From NCBI RefSeq assembly GCF_029223485.1, contig NZ_JARHTP010000002.1:372001-436000 (forward strand): a DNA stretch of 64,000 nucleotides, written 5' to 3'. Of the stretch, positions 28,413 to 37,685 are shown in pieces. Positions within the stretch are counted from its first letter, which is position 1, and each line of letters begins with the position of its first letter. Source of the DNA: Streptomyces coacervatus (GTDB taxonomy: Bacteria > Actinomycetota > Actinomycetes > Streptomycetales > Streptomycetaceae). Below the pieces are notes generated by a model. It made no database searches and was not told the origin of the DNA. It worked only from the letters and a program-made list of their open reading frames with translations. The translations under genes were made by a program, and so were the position numbers.

Positions 28413-28572
28413 CCTGTGTCACGTCTCCGGCCGGATCGGCGCGCACCGTCATCAGCCCCGGTTCGAGCGAAGCCGAGGGCTGAGGAAGCGCGTGACCGCC
28501 AGGCGCCGGAGTGCCCGCGGACGGGGCGGTGCATGCCAGGTTGGGCGCGCCCGGCCGGGGACGTGACACAGG
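28413..28572. repeat. 160-bp element bounded by 22-bp inverted repeats
   Basis: The left end reads CCTGTGTCACGTC then TCCGGCCGG; the right end is its reverse complement with a single mismatch. Inside are GCACCG/CGGTGC arms and a central CAGCCC...GGGCTG hairpin, so the whole piece could fold into one long stem. It holds no credible ORF. It may be a MITE-like insertion, a bidirectional terminator or a structured RNA. It fills the spacer between the convergent DUF5666-like and HemK-like genes. No target-site duplication is evident. Confidence 0.55.
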
Positions 28573-28575
28573 CTC

Positions 28576-29379
28576 CTACGGCCGGACGCCGATCACGACG
28601 TTGGCGAACAGCTCCTCACTCACCGCCAGACGCGCCGTCAGACCGCTGACGGTGAAGGCGTCGAGGGCCGCCGCGGCCTGCCGTTCACTTGTCTCGGCGA
28701 GGAGGCAGCCGCCAGGGGCGAGCCAATCGGGCGCCTCGGCGGCGACCCGGCGCAGGACGTCGAGTCCGTCCGCGCCGCCGTCGAGCGCGACCAGCGGTTC
28801 GTGGTCACGGGCCTCCGCGGGCAGCAGGCCCACCTGCCCGGTGGGGACGTAGGGCACATTGGCCGCGAGGATGTCGATACGGCCGCGCAGATCGACCGGC
28901 AGCGCCGTGAACAGGTCGCCCTCGTGGACGTGACCGCCGACGGCGCCGATGTTGCGGCGGGCGCACCGCACCGCGGCCGGGTCGATGTCGGCGGCATGCA
29001 GCTCGACCTGGCCGAGGCCGGTGGCCAGGGCCGCGCCCACAGCGCCCGAGCCGCAGCACAGGTCCACCACGACGGACGCGTCTGGGGCCCGGGCGAGGGC
29101 CTGTTCGACGAGGAACTCGGTACGGCGGCGGGGTACGAACACGCCGGGTTCCACGGCGATGCGCAGACCGCGGAACTCGGCCCAGCCGACGACGAGTTCG
29201 AGTGGCAGCCCGGTGACCCGGCGCTCGACCAGGGCGGCCAGCTCCTGCGGTGTGCGGGCGGCGCCCAGGATCAACTGCGCCTCGTCCTCGGCGAAGACAC
29301 AGCCTGCGGCGCGCAGTGCGGCGACGACGGAGTCAGGGGTGACGGGTGACGACGGGGAGGAGGGAGAAAGTGGAGGCAT
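28576..29379 (-). CDS. HemK/PrmC-related protein N5-glutamine methyltransferase-like
   Basis: A 267-aa protein from ATG 29379. It has a helical N-terminal substrate domain (FAEDEAQLILGAARTPQELA), the linker GVFVPRRRTEFLVEQAL, and a class I SAM fold with VVDLCCGSGAVGAALA. The catalytic tetrapeptide is NVPY instead of NPPY, the form seen in the PrmC-related subfamily. PrmC methylates Gln of release factors; this paralogue's substrate is unknown. It lies next to the inverted-repeat element and downstream of the DUF3533-like gene. Confidence 0.85.
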   Translation of the reverse strand: MPPLSPSSPSSPVTPDSVVAALRAAGCVFAEDEAQLILGAARTPQELAALVERRVTGLPLELVVGWAEFRGLRIAVEPGVFVPRRRTEFLVEQALARAPDASVVVDLCCGSGAVGAALATGLGQVELHAADIDPAAVRCARRNIGAVGGHVHEGDLFTALPVDLRGRIDILAANVPYVPTGQVGLLPAEARDHEPLVALDGGADGLDVLRRVAAEAPDWLAPGGCLLAETSERQAAAALDAFTVSGLTARLAVSEELFANVVIGVRP

Positions 29380-29555
29380 GAAAGCCGAGAGCCTTTCGGT
29401 AAGTCGAAGGGCGCTCTCGCGGTCACCTACTGCTTGCGACCCGCGTCGACTCGAGGTGTGAGCACCCGACCTGACACTGCGGTAATGGGTCTCACCTCCT
29501 CGGTCCTCGGCGGCCGGGACATTCCACGGCCGGACGGCAACACTACCGCAACGCG

Positions 29556-30617
29556 TCAGACGCCGACGGTCTCCTCGACCTCCTCCTCGGCCTCCTGTTC
29601 CTCGGCCTCTTCCTCGACTTCCCGGACGGGCGCGGCGGTTGCCGCGGGCGCCACGGCCGTGGCCCGCGCCCGCTCGTACGCGGCGGCGATCGCCGTGACG
29701 GCGAGGCCGAGCAGCAGCCATGCAGTGAGCGTCCATACGTTGCGGGACAGGCCGTCGCTGTGGAAGTACAGGAGGCTGCGGGCGCCCTCGACGAATCCGG
29801 CGCCGTTCCAGAAGGCGTGCAGGGTGCCGAAGAAGCCGTTCTGCAGGTCGGGGCGGAACAGACCGCCGGAGCTGGTGAAGTTGAGCATGACGAACAGCAC
29901 CATCATGGCGAGGGTGGTCCAGCGCTTGAGGAAGGTGTGCAGGCCCACGCCGACGAACAGGATGCCCGCGGAGTAGAGCCAGGCCATGCCCCACAGGCTT
30001 GCGAGGTCGTGGTGGGCGAGGTGGAAGACGGGCCCGGCGAGCAGCGCGCCGATGCCGCTGACGACGGCGGAGACGCCCAGCGCCAGCAGAGCACGCAGCC
30101 GCATGGGCAGGGTGGAGCCGGCGGCGCCGAGCGCGGCGACGGAGGCGTAGGAGCCGATGCTCAGCGCGATCAGCAGGAAGAACAGGCCCTGCCCGGTGGG
30201 GTCGTCGTCGACCGGCGCCGCCACATCGGTGACCTTCAACGGGACGCCCTGCTCGGCGGCGACCGGGGTGAAGACCTTCTCGACCGCCGTCGCGTCCATG
30301 TCGGAGGCGGCGGAGGCGACCACGAGCTCCGGCGTCTTCGCGCTGGGCACGAAGGCACCTGTGATGTCACGGGAGTTGAGCAGGGCGACGGCCTCGGAGC
30401 GGGTGGCGACGGTGCGGACGTCGAGCTTGTCCCCCGCCTTGTCCTTGACGGTCTGCGCGAACACCTTCGCCTGCGGACCGGAGCCGACGACGGCGACCGG
30501 CAGGTGGTGGGGCTCCGGGGTGACGAACGCCCCCATGTACGCGAGTCCCATGCCGATGCACATCAGCAGCGGGGTGATCAGGTGCGTGATCACATGACGC
30601 AGGGCCGGCGTCCTCAT
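29556..30617 (-). CDS. DUF3533/YhgE-like membrane protein
   Basis: A 353-aa protein. An N-terminal membrane helix is followed by a roughly 130-residue extracytoplasmic domain (LPVAVVGSGPQAKVFAQTVK, EAVALLNSRDITGAFVPSAK), then five or six helices (LFFLLIALSIGSYASVAALG, GLHTFLKRWTTLAMMVLFVM) and an unusual run of Glu at the C-terminus. This is the ABC-2-permease-like DUF3533 layout, related to YhgE/Pip, and often linked to drug or phage-infection phenotypes. It is divergent from a MarR gene with overlapping palindromes in the spacer, so it is probably induced when MarR releases. Confidence 0.8.
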   Translation of the reverse strand: MRTPALRHVITHLITPLLMCIGMGLAYMGAFVTPEPHHLPVAVVGSGPQAKVFAQTVKDKAGDKLDVRTVATRSEAVALLNSRDITGAFVPSAKTPELVVASAASDMDATAVEKVFTPVAAEQGVPLKVTDVAAPVDDDPTGQGLFFLLIALSIGSYASVAALGAAGSTLPMRLRALLALGVSAVVSGIGALLAGPVFHLAHHDLASLWGMAWLYSAGILFVGVGLHTFLKRWTTLAMMVLFVMLNFTSSGGLFRPDLQNGFFGTLHAFWNGAGFVEGARSLLYFHSDGLSRNVWTLTAWLLLGLAVTAIAAAYERARATAVAPAATAAPVREVEEEAEEQEAEEEVEETVGV

Positions 30618-30645
30618 TGCTCACAACCTCCAGATGGTTGGCTTA

Positions 30646-30677
30646 TACAACTCTCACTTCAAGTTGTACTATACAAC
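30646..30677. promoter_or_regulatory. MarR operator, two overlapping palindromes
   Basis: TACAACT-N9-AGTTGTA (30646-30668) overlaps GTTGTA-CTA-TACAAC (30663-30677), giving three TTGTA half-sites. The A+T-rich patch lies between the divergent DUF3533-like and MarR genes. Confidence 0.65.
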
Positions 30678-30721
30678 CAAACAGGACGGGGTGGCATTCC
30701 CTGGTGAGTGAGGGAGGTCTG

Positions 30722-31174
30722 ATGGAAGCAGACGAAGCCGTGGAGACGATCCAGCGCGAGATGACGGTCTTCGCGCGCCGCGCCCGTGCCTCGGCGGGCC
30801 GTATGCACCCCGAGCTGTCGCTGGTCTCGTACACGCTGCTCGGGCATCTGGAGGAGAGCGGCGGCTGCCGGGCCACCGACCTGGCGGCGCACTACGCCCT
30901 GGACAAGTCCACGGTCAGCCGCCAGGTGGCCGCCCTGGAGCGGGCCCACCTCGTCGAGCGGCGCCTGGACCCGGACGACCACCGCGTCCAGGTCCTGCAC
31001 CTGACCGAGGCCGGCCGCCAGATCCTCGCCCAGGTCACCGACAGCCGTCGGGCGGCGTTCCGGGAGCGGCTGGCGGGCTGGCCGAAGGAGGATCTGGAGC
31101 GGTTCGCCGACTGTCTCGTGCGCTACAACGCATGGGTGCCGCCGGAGGGCGAGGGCCAGGAAGACAGGCCCTAG
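30722..31174 (+). CDS. MarR-family transcriptional regulator
   Basis: A 150-aa protein. The ATG at 30722 follows GGGAGG. The winged helix-turn-helix is clear: RATDLAAHYALDKSTVSRQV as recognition helix region and ERRLDPDDHRVQVLHLTEAG as wing. It likely represses the divergent membrane-protein gene through the palindromes at 30646-30677. The last four bases overlap the convergent GNAT gene. Confidence 0.9.
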   Translation: MEADEAVETIQREMTVFARRARASAGRMHPELSLVSYTLLGHLEESGGCRATDLAAHYALDKSTVSRQVAALERAHLVERRLDPDDHRVQVLHLTEAGRQILAQVTDSRRAAFRERLAGWPKEDLERFADCLVRYNAWVPPEGEGQEDRP

Positions 31175-31881
31175 GAAACGGCCAACTCCCTTTCGTCCGT
31201 GAGGTGTTCGGGTGCGCGGGCCGCGCCGAAGACGGTGCTGCGGCGCAGGCGGAAGCCGAGGGACTCATAAAGGCGGATGGCGTTGGTGTTGCCCGCGCCG
31301 GTGTGCAGGAACGGGGTCTCGCCGCGCTCGCGGATGCCGTGGGCGACGGCCAGGATCAGCCGGGTCGCCAGGCCCTCGCCGCGGAAGGCGGGGTCGGTGC
31401 ACACGGCGCTGATCTCGGTCCAGCCCGGCGGGTGCAGTCGCTCCCCCGCCATCGCTATCAGCGCGCCCTCCCGCCGGATGCCCAGGTAGGTGCCCATTTC
31501 GATGGTGCGGGGCAGGAACGGGCCGGGCTGTGTCCGCCGGACCAGGTCGAGCATCTCCGGCACATCGGCGGGGCCGAGGCGGACCGCCTCCGGCTCCGGC
31601 GCGGCGACCAGGCCGTCGTCGACGAACTGCACGCCCTCGACCTGGAAGGTGAACTCCCAGCCGTCGGGAATCTCGCCGCGGAAGCCGAGCAGCGGTACTT
31701 CACCCCCGGGGCCCGCGAGGGCGGCGAGATCGGCCCAGTCCTCGACGTCGAGCTCGTCGGGCAGGGCCAGCCACGGCGACACGTCGACCGGGTAGCGCAG
31801 CACCCGGCCGCGCCGCTCGGCGAAGTGCGCGTGCGGGCCGGTCAGCGAGGCGAGGGCGGGGTTGTCCAGTACGTGGCTCAT
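31171..31881 (-). CDS. GNAT-family N-acetyltransferase
   Basis: A 236-aa protein. The C-terminal half is the GNAT fold (FR47-like), with MGTYLGIRREGALIAMAGER, EISAVCTDPAFRGEGLATRL as the acetyl-CoA pyrophosphate loop (RGEGLA), and a final NAIRLYESLGFRLRR. The N-terminal 100 residues are a separate alpha/beta domain common in this subfamily. The acceptor is unknown. The ATG overlaps the stop of the upstream oxidoreductase gene by four bases (ATGA), so the two are coupled. Confidence 0.88.
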   Translation of the reverse strand: MSHVLDNPALASLTGPHAHFAERRGRVLRYPVDVSPWLALPDELDVEDWADLAALAGPGGEVPLLGFRGEIPDGWEFTFQVEGVQFVDDGLVAAPEPEAVRLGPADVPEMLDLVRRTQPGPFLPRTIEMGTYLGIRREGALIAMAGERLHPPGWTEISAVCTDPAFRGEGLATRLILAVAHGIRERGETPFLHTGAGNTNAIRLYESLGFRLRRSTVFGAARAPEHLTDERELAVS

Positions 31882-32792
31882 CCGGCGACCTCGATCACGA
31901 TCTTGCCGCGGGCGTGGCCCTCCTCGACGGTGCGCAGCGCCTCGCCGGCCCGCTCCAGCGGGAAGGTCCGCGTCACATGCGGGTCCAGGTCGCCGCTGAC
32001 CACGAGGTCGGCCACCGCCGCGAGCCGGTCGGAGGTGCGCACCCGCGCGACACGGGCGCCGCCCAGCTTCTCCACGACCTCGGCCGGGGCCCCGGCCGTG
32101 ATGAGCTTCGTCCGGTCGGTCAGCAGCGTCGCCGCCGCCTCCAGGACATCGCCGCCCACCAGGTCGTACACGCCGTCGACGCGGCCCGGCACGCGCACGG
32201 TCCAGCCCGGGCCGGACGCCACGTGCTGCGCGCCCAGCGACTCGACGAAGTCCTTCTTGGCCGCGCTCGCGACGCCCACGGCGCGCAGGCCGAGCGCGCG
32301 GGCGATCTGTACGGCGGCGACCCCGACCCCGCCGCCTGCGCCGGTGACCAGGACGGTCGCGCCCGCCGGCAGGTCGAGCTGGCGAATTCCGTCGTACGCC
32401 GTCGCGCCCGCGACGGGCAGGGTCGCGGCGTCGGTGAAGGACAGCGCGGCGGGCTTGTGCGCGATCAGGTCGACCGACAGCAGCGCGTACTCGGAGTACC
32501 CGCCGACGACGGGCGGGCCGAACACCGGGTCGCCGACGGCGAACCCCTCGACCCCCTCACCGGCCTCCACGATCACGCCGGAGACCTCGTTGCCGAAGTA
32601 GGCGGGGAAGTCGCGCCCGCCGCTCTCGCCGGGACGGCGGTAGCCCGTGCGCTGCTTCCAGTCGACGGGGTTCACACCCGCGGCACGCACCGCGACGAGC
32701 ACCTGACCGGCGCCGGGACTGGGCCGGTCCACGTCGACGAAGGCCTCGGCCTCCGGTCCGCCGTAGCGTGTGAAGACGTACGCCTTGGGCAT
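31878..32792 (-). CDS. MDR-family NADP-dependent oxidoreductase (quinone-oxidoreductase-like)
   Basis: About 304 aa from ATG 32792, which follows GGGAGCAG; an ATG at 32825 is less likely. AYVFTRYGGPEAEAFVDVDR, AGVNPVDWKQRTGYR and the Rossmann motif VLVTGAGGGVGVAAVQIARA identify a zinc-independent medium-chain reductase. NADPH is the likely cofactor. It would reduce a quinone or enone. It lies upstream of and overlaps the GNAT gene. Confidence 0.88.
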   Translation of the reverse strand: MPKAYVFTRYGGPEAEAFVDVDRPSPGAGQVLVAVRAAGVNPVDWKQRTGYRRPGESGGRDFPAYFGNEVSGVIVEAGEGVEGFAVGDPVFGPPVVGGYSEYALLSVDLIAHKPAALSFTDAATLPVAGATAYDGIRQLDLPAGATVLVTGAGGGVGVAAVQIARALGLRAVGVASAAKKDFVESLGAQHVASGPGWTVRVPGRVDGVYDLVGGDVLEAAATLLTDRTKLITAGAPAEVVEKLGGARVARVRTSDRLAAVADLVVSGDLDPHVTRTFPLERAGEALRTVEEGHARGKIVIEVAG

Positions 32793-33006
32793 CTGCTCCC
32801 ACTCTCCTTCGCTGCCGCTGGTCACCGGTTGTACGGGGCACCGGTTCCGGCACCAGTCGCCAAGGAGGATCGGGGCCCGGCTATTCCCGGGCCGCCGGAG
32901 TCTTCATACGGCCTTAATGATCGCGGGCCTGCCCAGGGCAGAGGCATGGCTGACGACCACGTACGGTTGAATGCGTAAGCAATCACTTCCGTCCCGCTGG
33001 ATCCAC

Positions 33007-33604
<598 letters not shown>

Positions 33605-33612
<8 letters not shown>

Positions 33613-34387
33613 GCAAGTGACACAGCCCGCCCCTTCCCCCGGCGTCACTCCCCCGACGCGCTTCGCGGTGCCCGGCCGGATCGCGGTGAGCAACCGGGCC
33701 GCCGCGGTGTGGCAGACCGCCACCCTCACCGAGATCCGCCGCGAGACCCCGCACGCGGCCACCTTCCGTTTCGCGGTGCCCGCCTGGGCGGGGCATCTGC
33801 CCGGCCAGCACCTGATGCTGCGGCTGACCGCGCAGGACGGATATGTGGCCCAGCGCCACTATTCGATCGCGTCCGCGCCCGACGACCCGGGGCACATCGA
33901 GCTGACCCTGGACCAGGTGCCGGGCGGCGAGGTCTCGGGCTGGTTCCACACGGTGGCCGAGCCCGGCGACCGGGTCGAGGTGCGCGGCCCGCTGAGCGGC
34001 TTCTTCGCCTGGCCGGGTGACCGGCCCGCGCTGCTGGTCGGGGCGGGGTCCGGGGTCGTACCGCTGATGTCGATGGTGCGGCACCACCGGGCGCGCCGCC
34101 TGGATGTGCCGCTGCGGCTGCTGGTGTCGGCGCGAAGTCCCGAAGAGCTCATCTACGCGCGGGAGTTCGGCGCGGAGACGACACCCGTGTTCACACGGCG
34201 CGCACCGGAGGGTGTGCCCGTGGGACGTATGGCGGCCGCACATGTGGCGCCGCTCCTGACCGAGCAGCCTCCTGGTGGGTGGGAGGCCTATGTGTGCGGC
34301 TCGAACGCCTTCGCCGAGCACGCCTCGCGGCTGCTCGTCGAGGCCGGGCAGCCCGTGCACCGGATCCGGATCGAACGCTTCGGCTGA
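33605..34387 (+). CDS. FAD-binding ferredoxin-reductase-type oxidoreductase
   Basis: A 260-aa protein. The GTG at 33605 overlaps the stop of the SUOX-fold gene by eight bases. RHYSIASAPDD is the FAD-binding RxYS motif, and LLVGAGSGVVPLMSMVRHH is the NAD(P)-phosphate loop. YVCGSNAFAEHASRLL is the terminal 'CG' block. No 2Fe-2S domain is attached. It probably passes electrons from NAD(P)H to the molybdoenzyme encoded just upstream. Confidence 0.88.
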
Positions 34388-34444
34388 CGGGCCGTCGGGG
34401 CGCAGCGGCTTCGCGGTGCCGGTGGAGTTGATTGGTCGAAGGGC

Positions 34445-34465
34445 GGCGGCCTATTCCTCGCCGCC
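34445..34465. terminator. Short hairpin between convergent genes
   Basis: GGCGGC, nine-base A/T-containing loop, GCCGCC, between the reductase and monooxygenase stops. Confidence 0.35.
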
Positions 34466-34468
34466 GAC

Positions 34469-34492
34469 GACACCGACACGGACACCGACACC
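34469..34492 (+). repeat. Hexanucleotide tandem repeat GACACC
   Basis: Four consecutive copies of GACAC(C/G) in the convergent spacer. Probably neutral sequence. Confidence 0.5.
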
Positions 34493-34533
34493 GACCCCTG
34501 CGTGCATCGGCTGAGGTTGGCGCCGGCGGCAGG

Positions 34534-36114
34534 TCAGTCCACCGGCTTGTGCTCGGGTGAGGACGACGGCGCTCCGGCCCATCGGTGCAGGGCGGCTTCG
34601 AGGCCGGTGGCGGCAGTGGTGTCGGTGGTGTCGGAGGCCCAGGCGACCACCCCGTCCGGGCGTACCAGGACCCCGGTCGGCGTCGCTTGGTCGTCGGTCA
34701 TGCTGGTCACTCGCCCGGCCCAGGCCGCGGCGAGGCGGGCGAACGCGCCGTCCGGAGTGCGGTCGAGCAGCAGGAACCCGCCGCCGTGGCCGTGGTCGGC
34801 CAGACGGGAGCCGTCCTTCAGCCACAGGTCGGGGACGTATCGCCCCACGAGCGGATGGTCGCCGGGCAGCTCGATGCGCTGCGTGACGCCGGAGATCTTC
34901 TTGACCGCGTAGGTCGTGCCGTCGCCGGTGCTCAGCAGATCGCCGAGAACCGCCCGCAGCGCGGCCGACTTGGCGTCCCCGCGCATCACCCCGGCCTGGG
35001 CCCGCGTCCAGTCCAGCACCCAGGCGCCGACGGGACGGCGCTCGGCGTCGTAGGTGTCGAGCAGCCCTTCGGGTGCCCACTCGGCGACCACGGCTCCGAG
35101 CTTCCAGCCGAGGTTCATCGCATCGCCGACCCCGAGATTGAGCCCCTGCCCGCCGAACGGCGAATGCACGTGCGCGGCGTCGCCGGCCAGCAGCACCCGC
35201 CCCGACCGGTACGCCGCGGCCTGGCGGGCGTTGTCACTCCAGCGGGTCGCGCCGCCGCGCAGCGCAGTCAGCGTGACGTCGGTACCGGAGACCCGGCGCA
35301 GACTGGCCTGCACGTCCTCGAGGGTGACTGGCGTATTGCGGTCGGCGGGAGCGTGGTCGAACTCCACGGTGACCACCCGTCCAGGCTGCGGCCCGTAGCG
35401 ATACGCCCCCCGGGTCGACCACGCCCATCCGTTCGCGAGCTTCTCCGGGTCGGCGATGTCGGCGACCGCCAGGTGTCCGGTGAGTTCGGGGTCGGTGCCG
35501 GGGAAGTCGATGCCGGCGAGGCGGCGCACGGTGCTGTGCCCGCCGTCGCACCCGACCAGCCACCAGGTGCGCACCGGGCCTGCAGTGGTGCCGACCAGCA
35601 CGCCGTCGCCGGTGTCTTCGAGCGCGGTGACCTCCACTCCGCGATGCACCGGTACGCCGAGTCGGGCGACATGGGCGGCCAGCAGCTCCTCCAGCTCACG
35701 CTGCGGCACCATCCTCGCCGCGGCGACGGCGGCATGCGCGGCGAGGTCGGCGTCGGACCAGTCCACGAGATCGGCGTCGAGGATCATTCCCGCGAAGTGC
35801 CCGGTGAAGCGCGACTCGGGCGCCCGGCGGCCGCCATCGGGCTGCCGGTCGTCGGCCATGCGGGCGAACGACCCCATCCGCTCAAGCAGTTCTCGCTGCA
35901 CCTGTTCGGCGGCAGACAGCAGACCGCGGCGGTCGAGTGCCCCCGCCGTCGGCACGTTGATCGACCCCGCCTTCATCGCCTTGTCCGGCTCGGCCCGTCG
36001 TTCGAGCACCTGCACCGTCACCCCGGAGAGCGCCAGCTCCGCGGCGAGCACGAGGCCCACCGGCCCGGCTCCGACCACGGTCACGTCCACATCCTGGTTC
36101 ACATAGATATTCAC
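34534..36114 (-). CDS. FAD-dependent aromatic monooxygenase (PheA/TetX-like class A)
   Basis: About 526 aa from the GTG at 36114. Upstream in-frame codons lie in the operator/promoter, and a -10-like TAGAAC sits seven bases before this GTG, suggesting a leaderless mRNA. VTVVGAGPVGLVLAAELALS binds FAD, LVGCDGGHSTVRRLAGI is the DG motif, and LLAGDAAHVHSPFGGQGLN is the GD motif. The C-terminal thioredoxin-like domain marks the aromatic-hydroxylase subgroup that also contains rifampicin and polyketide hydroxylases. It would hydroxylate an aromatic compound or drug with NAD(P)H. The divergent TetR gene is the likely repressor. Confidence 0.88.
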   Translation of the reverse strand: MNIYVNQDVDVTVVGAGPVGLVLAAELALSGVTVQVLERRAEPDKAMKAGSINVPTAGALDRRGLLSAAEQVQRELLERMGSFARMADDRQPDGGRRAPESRFTGHFAGMILDADLVDWSDADLAAHAAVAAARMVPQRELEELLAAHVARLGVPVHRGVEVTALEDTGDGVLVGTTAGPVRTWWLVGCDGGHSTVRRLAGIDFPGTDPELTGHLAVADIADPEKLANGWAWSTRGAYRYGPQPGRVVTVEFDHAPADRNTPVTLEDVQASLRRVSGTDVTLTALRGGATRWSDNARQAAAYRSGRVLLAGDAAHVHSPFGGQGLNLGVGDAMNLGWKLGAVVAEWAPEGLLDTYDAERRPVGAWVLDWTRAQAGVMRGDAKSAALRAVLGDLLSTGDGTTYAVKKISGVTQRIELPGDHPLVGRYVPDLWLKDGSRLADHGHGGGFLLLDRTPDGAFARLAAAWAGRVTSMTDDQATPTGVLVRPDGVVAWASDTTDTTAATGLEAALHRWAGAPSSSPEHKPVD

Positions 36115-36158
36115 GAACAGTGTTCTAGACACGAACAACGTTCGTGTCAAGTTATAGT
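36112..36158. promoter_or_regulatory. Divergent promoters with a 21-bp perfect palindrome between monooxygenase and TetR genes
   Basis: Arms GACACGAAC and GTTCGTGTC around AAC (36128-36148), with a degenerate second copy at 36112-36127. On the minus strand TTGACA (36150-36145) and TAGAAC (36127-36122) are 17 bases apart. On the plus strand TATAGT (36153-36158) lies six bases before the TetR GTG. A bound repressor would cover both promoters. Confidence 0.7.
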
Positions 36159-36164
36159 GGCCGT

Positions 36165-36887
36165 GTGAACCCGAGAGAGCGACGCGCGGCGCGCCACCAG
36201 CCGCCGAACCCCGAGACCGAGGCCGACCCCAGGCCGCGGCGCCGCAAGGCCCCGATCACCGTGGAGCAGGTCATCGACACCGCGCTCGGCGTCATCGCCA
36301 CCGAGGGCTACGAATCGCTGACCATGCGCCGGCTGGCCGGCGCCCTCGACACCGGGCCCGCCTCGCTCTACGCCCACGTGGTCAACAAGGCCGACCTCGA
36401 CGAGCTGCTCATCGGGCGGCTGTGCGCCGAGCTCGTACTGCCCGCGCCCGACCCCGCGGCCTGGCGGGAGCAGATCCGCGGCGTATGCGCCCAGATCCGC
36501 GACCAGTACCTGAAATACCCCGGAATCTCCCGCGCCGCGCTCGCGATGGCCCCCACCGACCTGGAGACCTTGCGCGTCACTGAAGGAATGCTGGCGATCC
36601 TGCTCGCCGGCAACGTCGCCCCGCAGGCCGCCGCCTGGGCCATCGACGCCCTCCTGCTGTACGTGGCCGCCTACTGCCTGGAGACATCCATCGTGCGCCA
36701 GCGATCGGCACACGATGACGCCGCCTGGGTCGTCGACCGCGACGAACTGGTGCGCCGCTTCACCGCCCTGCCTGCCGAGACCTTCCCCCACACCACCCGC
36801 CACGCCGCCGAGCTCACCGCCGGGGAGGGCCACGACCGGTTCGACTTCACCCTCGCCCTGATGATCGACGGCCTCGCACACCGCTAG
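36165..36887 (+). CDS. TetR-family regulator with C-terminal TetR_C domain
   Basis: A 240-aa protein. The GTG at 36165 is six bases from a -10-like TATAGT, so the mRNA is probably leaderless. An Arg/Pro-rich N-terminal tail is followed by the DNA-binding domain (VEQVIDTALGVIATEGYESL, TMRRLAGALDTGPASLYAHV), in which the recognition helix reads TGPASLYAHVVNKADL as in TetR itself. The C-terminal domain matches the drug-binding TetR_C type. It probably represses the divergent monooxygenase, which might be the enzyme that destroys its ligand. Confidence 0.88.
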   Translation: MNPRERRAARHQPPNPETEADPRPRRRKAPITVEQVIDTALGVIATEGYESLTMRRLAGALDTGPASLYAHVVNKADLDELLIGRLCAELVLPAPDPAAWREQIRGVCAQIRDQYLKYPGISRAALAMAPTDLETLRVTEGMLAILLAGNVAPQAAAWAIDALLLYVAAYCLETSIVRQRSAHDDAAWVVDRDELVRRFTALPAETFPHTTRHAAELTAGEGHDRFDFTLALMIDGLAHR

Positions 36888-37107
36888 CCCGCCGCCACCC
36901 TCCCATCTCCATTGGTCAGTTGAGCCGGGCGTCGGTCGGAATCCGCGTCGGACGGCCCGAACCCCCTTTGTGCGACGGCCTCCGGATGCGGACTCGGCGG
37001 GGGCGGGGGATGTCGTCGACGTCCTGAAGGCCGGCGAAGTCGGCACGGGCCGGCGCGACAGCTTCGGGGAACGCCCCCTTCTAGTACCGACCTGCGCCAA
37101 GGTGGCA
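36888..37107. other. 220-base spacer with no supported gene
   Basis: GC-rich, between the TetR stop and the convergent DUF4267 gene. No hairpin, palindrome or ORF with a ribosome site stands out. The minus strand reads a short protein-like stretch (EAVAPARADFAGLQDVDD) that could be a decayed gene end. Confidence 0.4.
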
Positions 37108-37533
37108 TCAGGCAGGCTGCGGGACGGGCATTGCAGGAGCGGCCGCGACCTTGCGGGTCTCGTGCATTACCAGCAGGCCGTTGACCACCATCAGTGTCGC
37201 GGTCAGGCCGTGGACGCCGAGCGCGGTGGCCACGGAGCCGTGGTGGGCCAGCACGGTGGCCATGTCGCCGTACGCTGCGAGGGCCTCCACCAGCAGCACC
37301 CAGCCCAGCGCCCGGCGGTGGCCCGTCACCAGCAGGATGCCCAGGACCAGGGCCAGGACGACGTCGCGGATTCCCTTGATGACCAGGAAGCCGCCACCGT
37401 CGCCGGACGGCCAGCTCGGCAGACCGAAGGTCGGCGCCGTCGTCTTCGGGCTCAGGATGAACTCCGACCCGAACCAGAGGATGAAGAGGATGAAGGCAGC
37501 GACCAGGACGGTGTTGATCTTCTTCAGCGACAT
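37108..37533 (-). CDS. DUF4267 four-helix membrane protein
   Basis: A 141-aa protein. The ATG at 37533 follows AAGGAGAAG. Four membrane helices are visible: TVLVAAFILFILWFGSEFIL, GIRDVVLALVLGILLVTGHR, RALGWVLLVEALAAYGDMAT and TATLMVVNGLLVMHE. GGGFLVIKGIRDVVLALVLG is a family signature. Function is unknown; the family often lies beside TetR or MarR regulators. A VOC gene precedes it on the same strand. Confidence 0.8.
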   Translation of the reverse strand: MSLKKINTVLVAAFILFILWFGSEFILSPKTTAPTFGLPSWPSGDGGGFLVIKGIRDVVLALVLGILLVTGHRRALGWVLLVEALAAYGDMATVLAHHGSVATALGVHGLTATLMVVNGLLVMHETRKVAAAPAMPVPQPA

Positions 37534-37685
37534 TGTTCTTCTCCTTGCGAGTCGGATGTCGGGATTTGGGTGGCCAACTGCCGCCCGGGGAGTGGGGATT
37601 GTGCGCCACCGGCGCGGCGTCGGCCCGCAGGGTCAGCAATCCGAAGCCCCGTCGTGGACGGGACAGAAGAGCTGCACGCTGGGCC

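Noticed and set aside
29380..29555. Riboswitch in the spacer upstream of the HemK-like gene
   Set aside because: GGTG(T)GAG/CTCACC arms can pair, but no known riboswitch core is recognisable.
34469..34492. Short hexamer repeats as a possible CRISPR
   Set aside because: Simple tandem repeat with no spacers and no cas genes.
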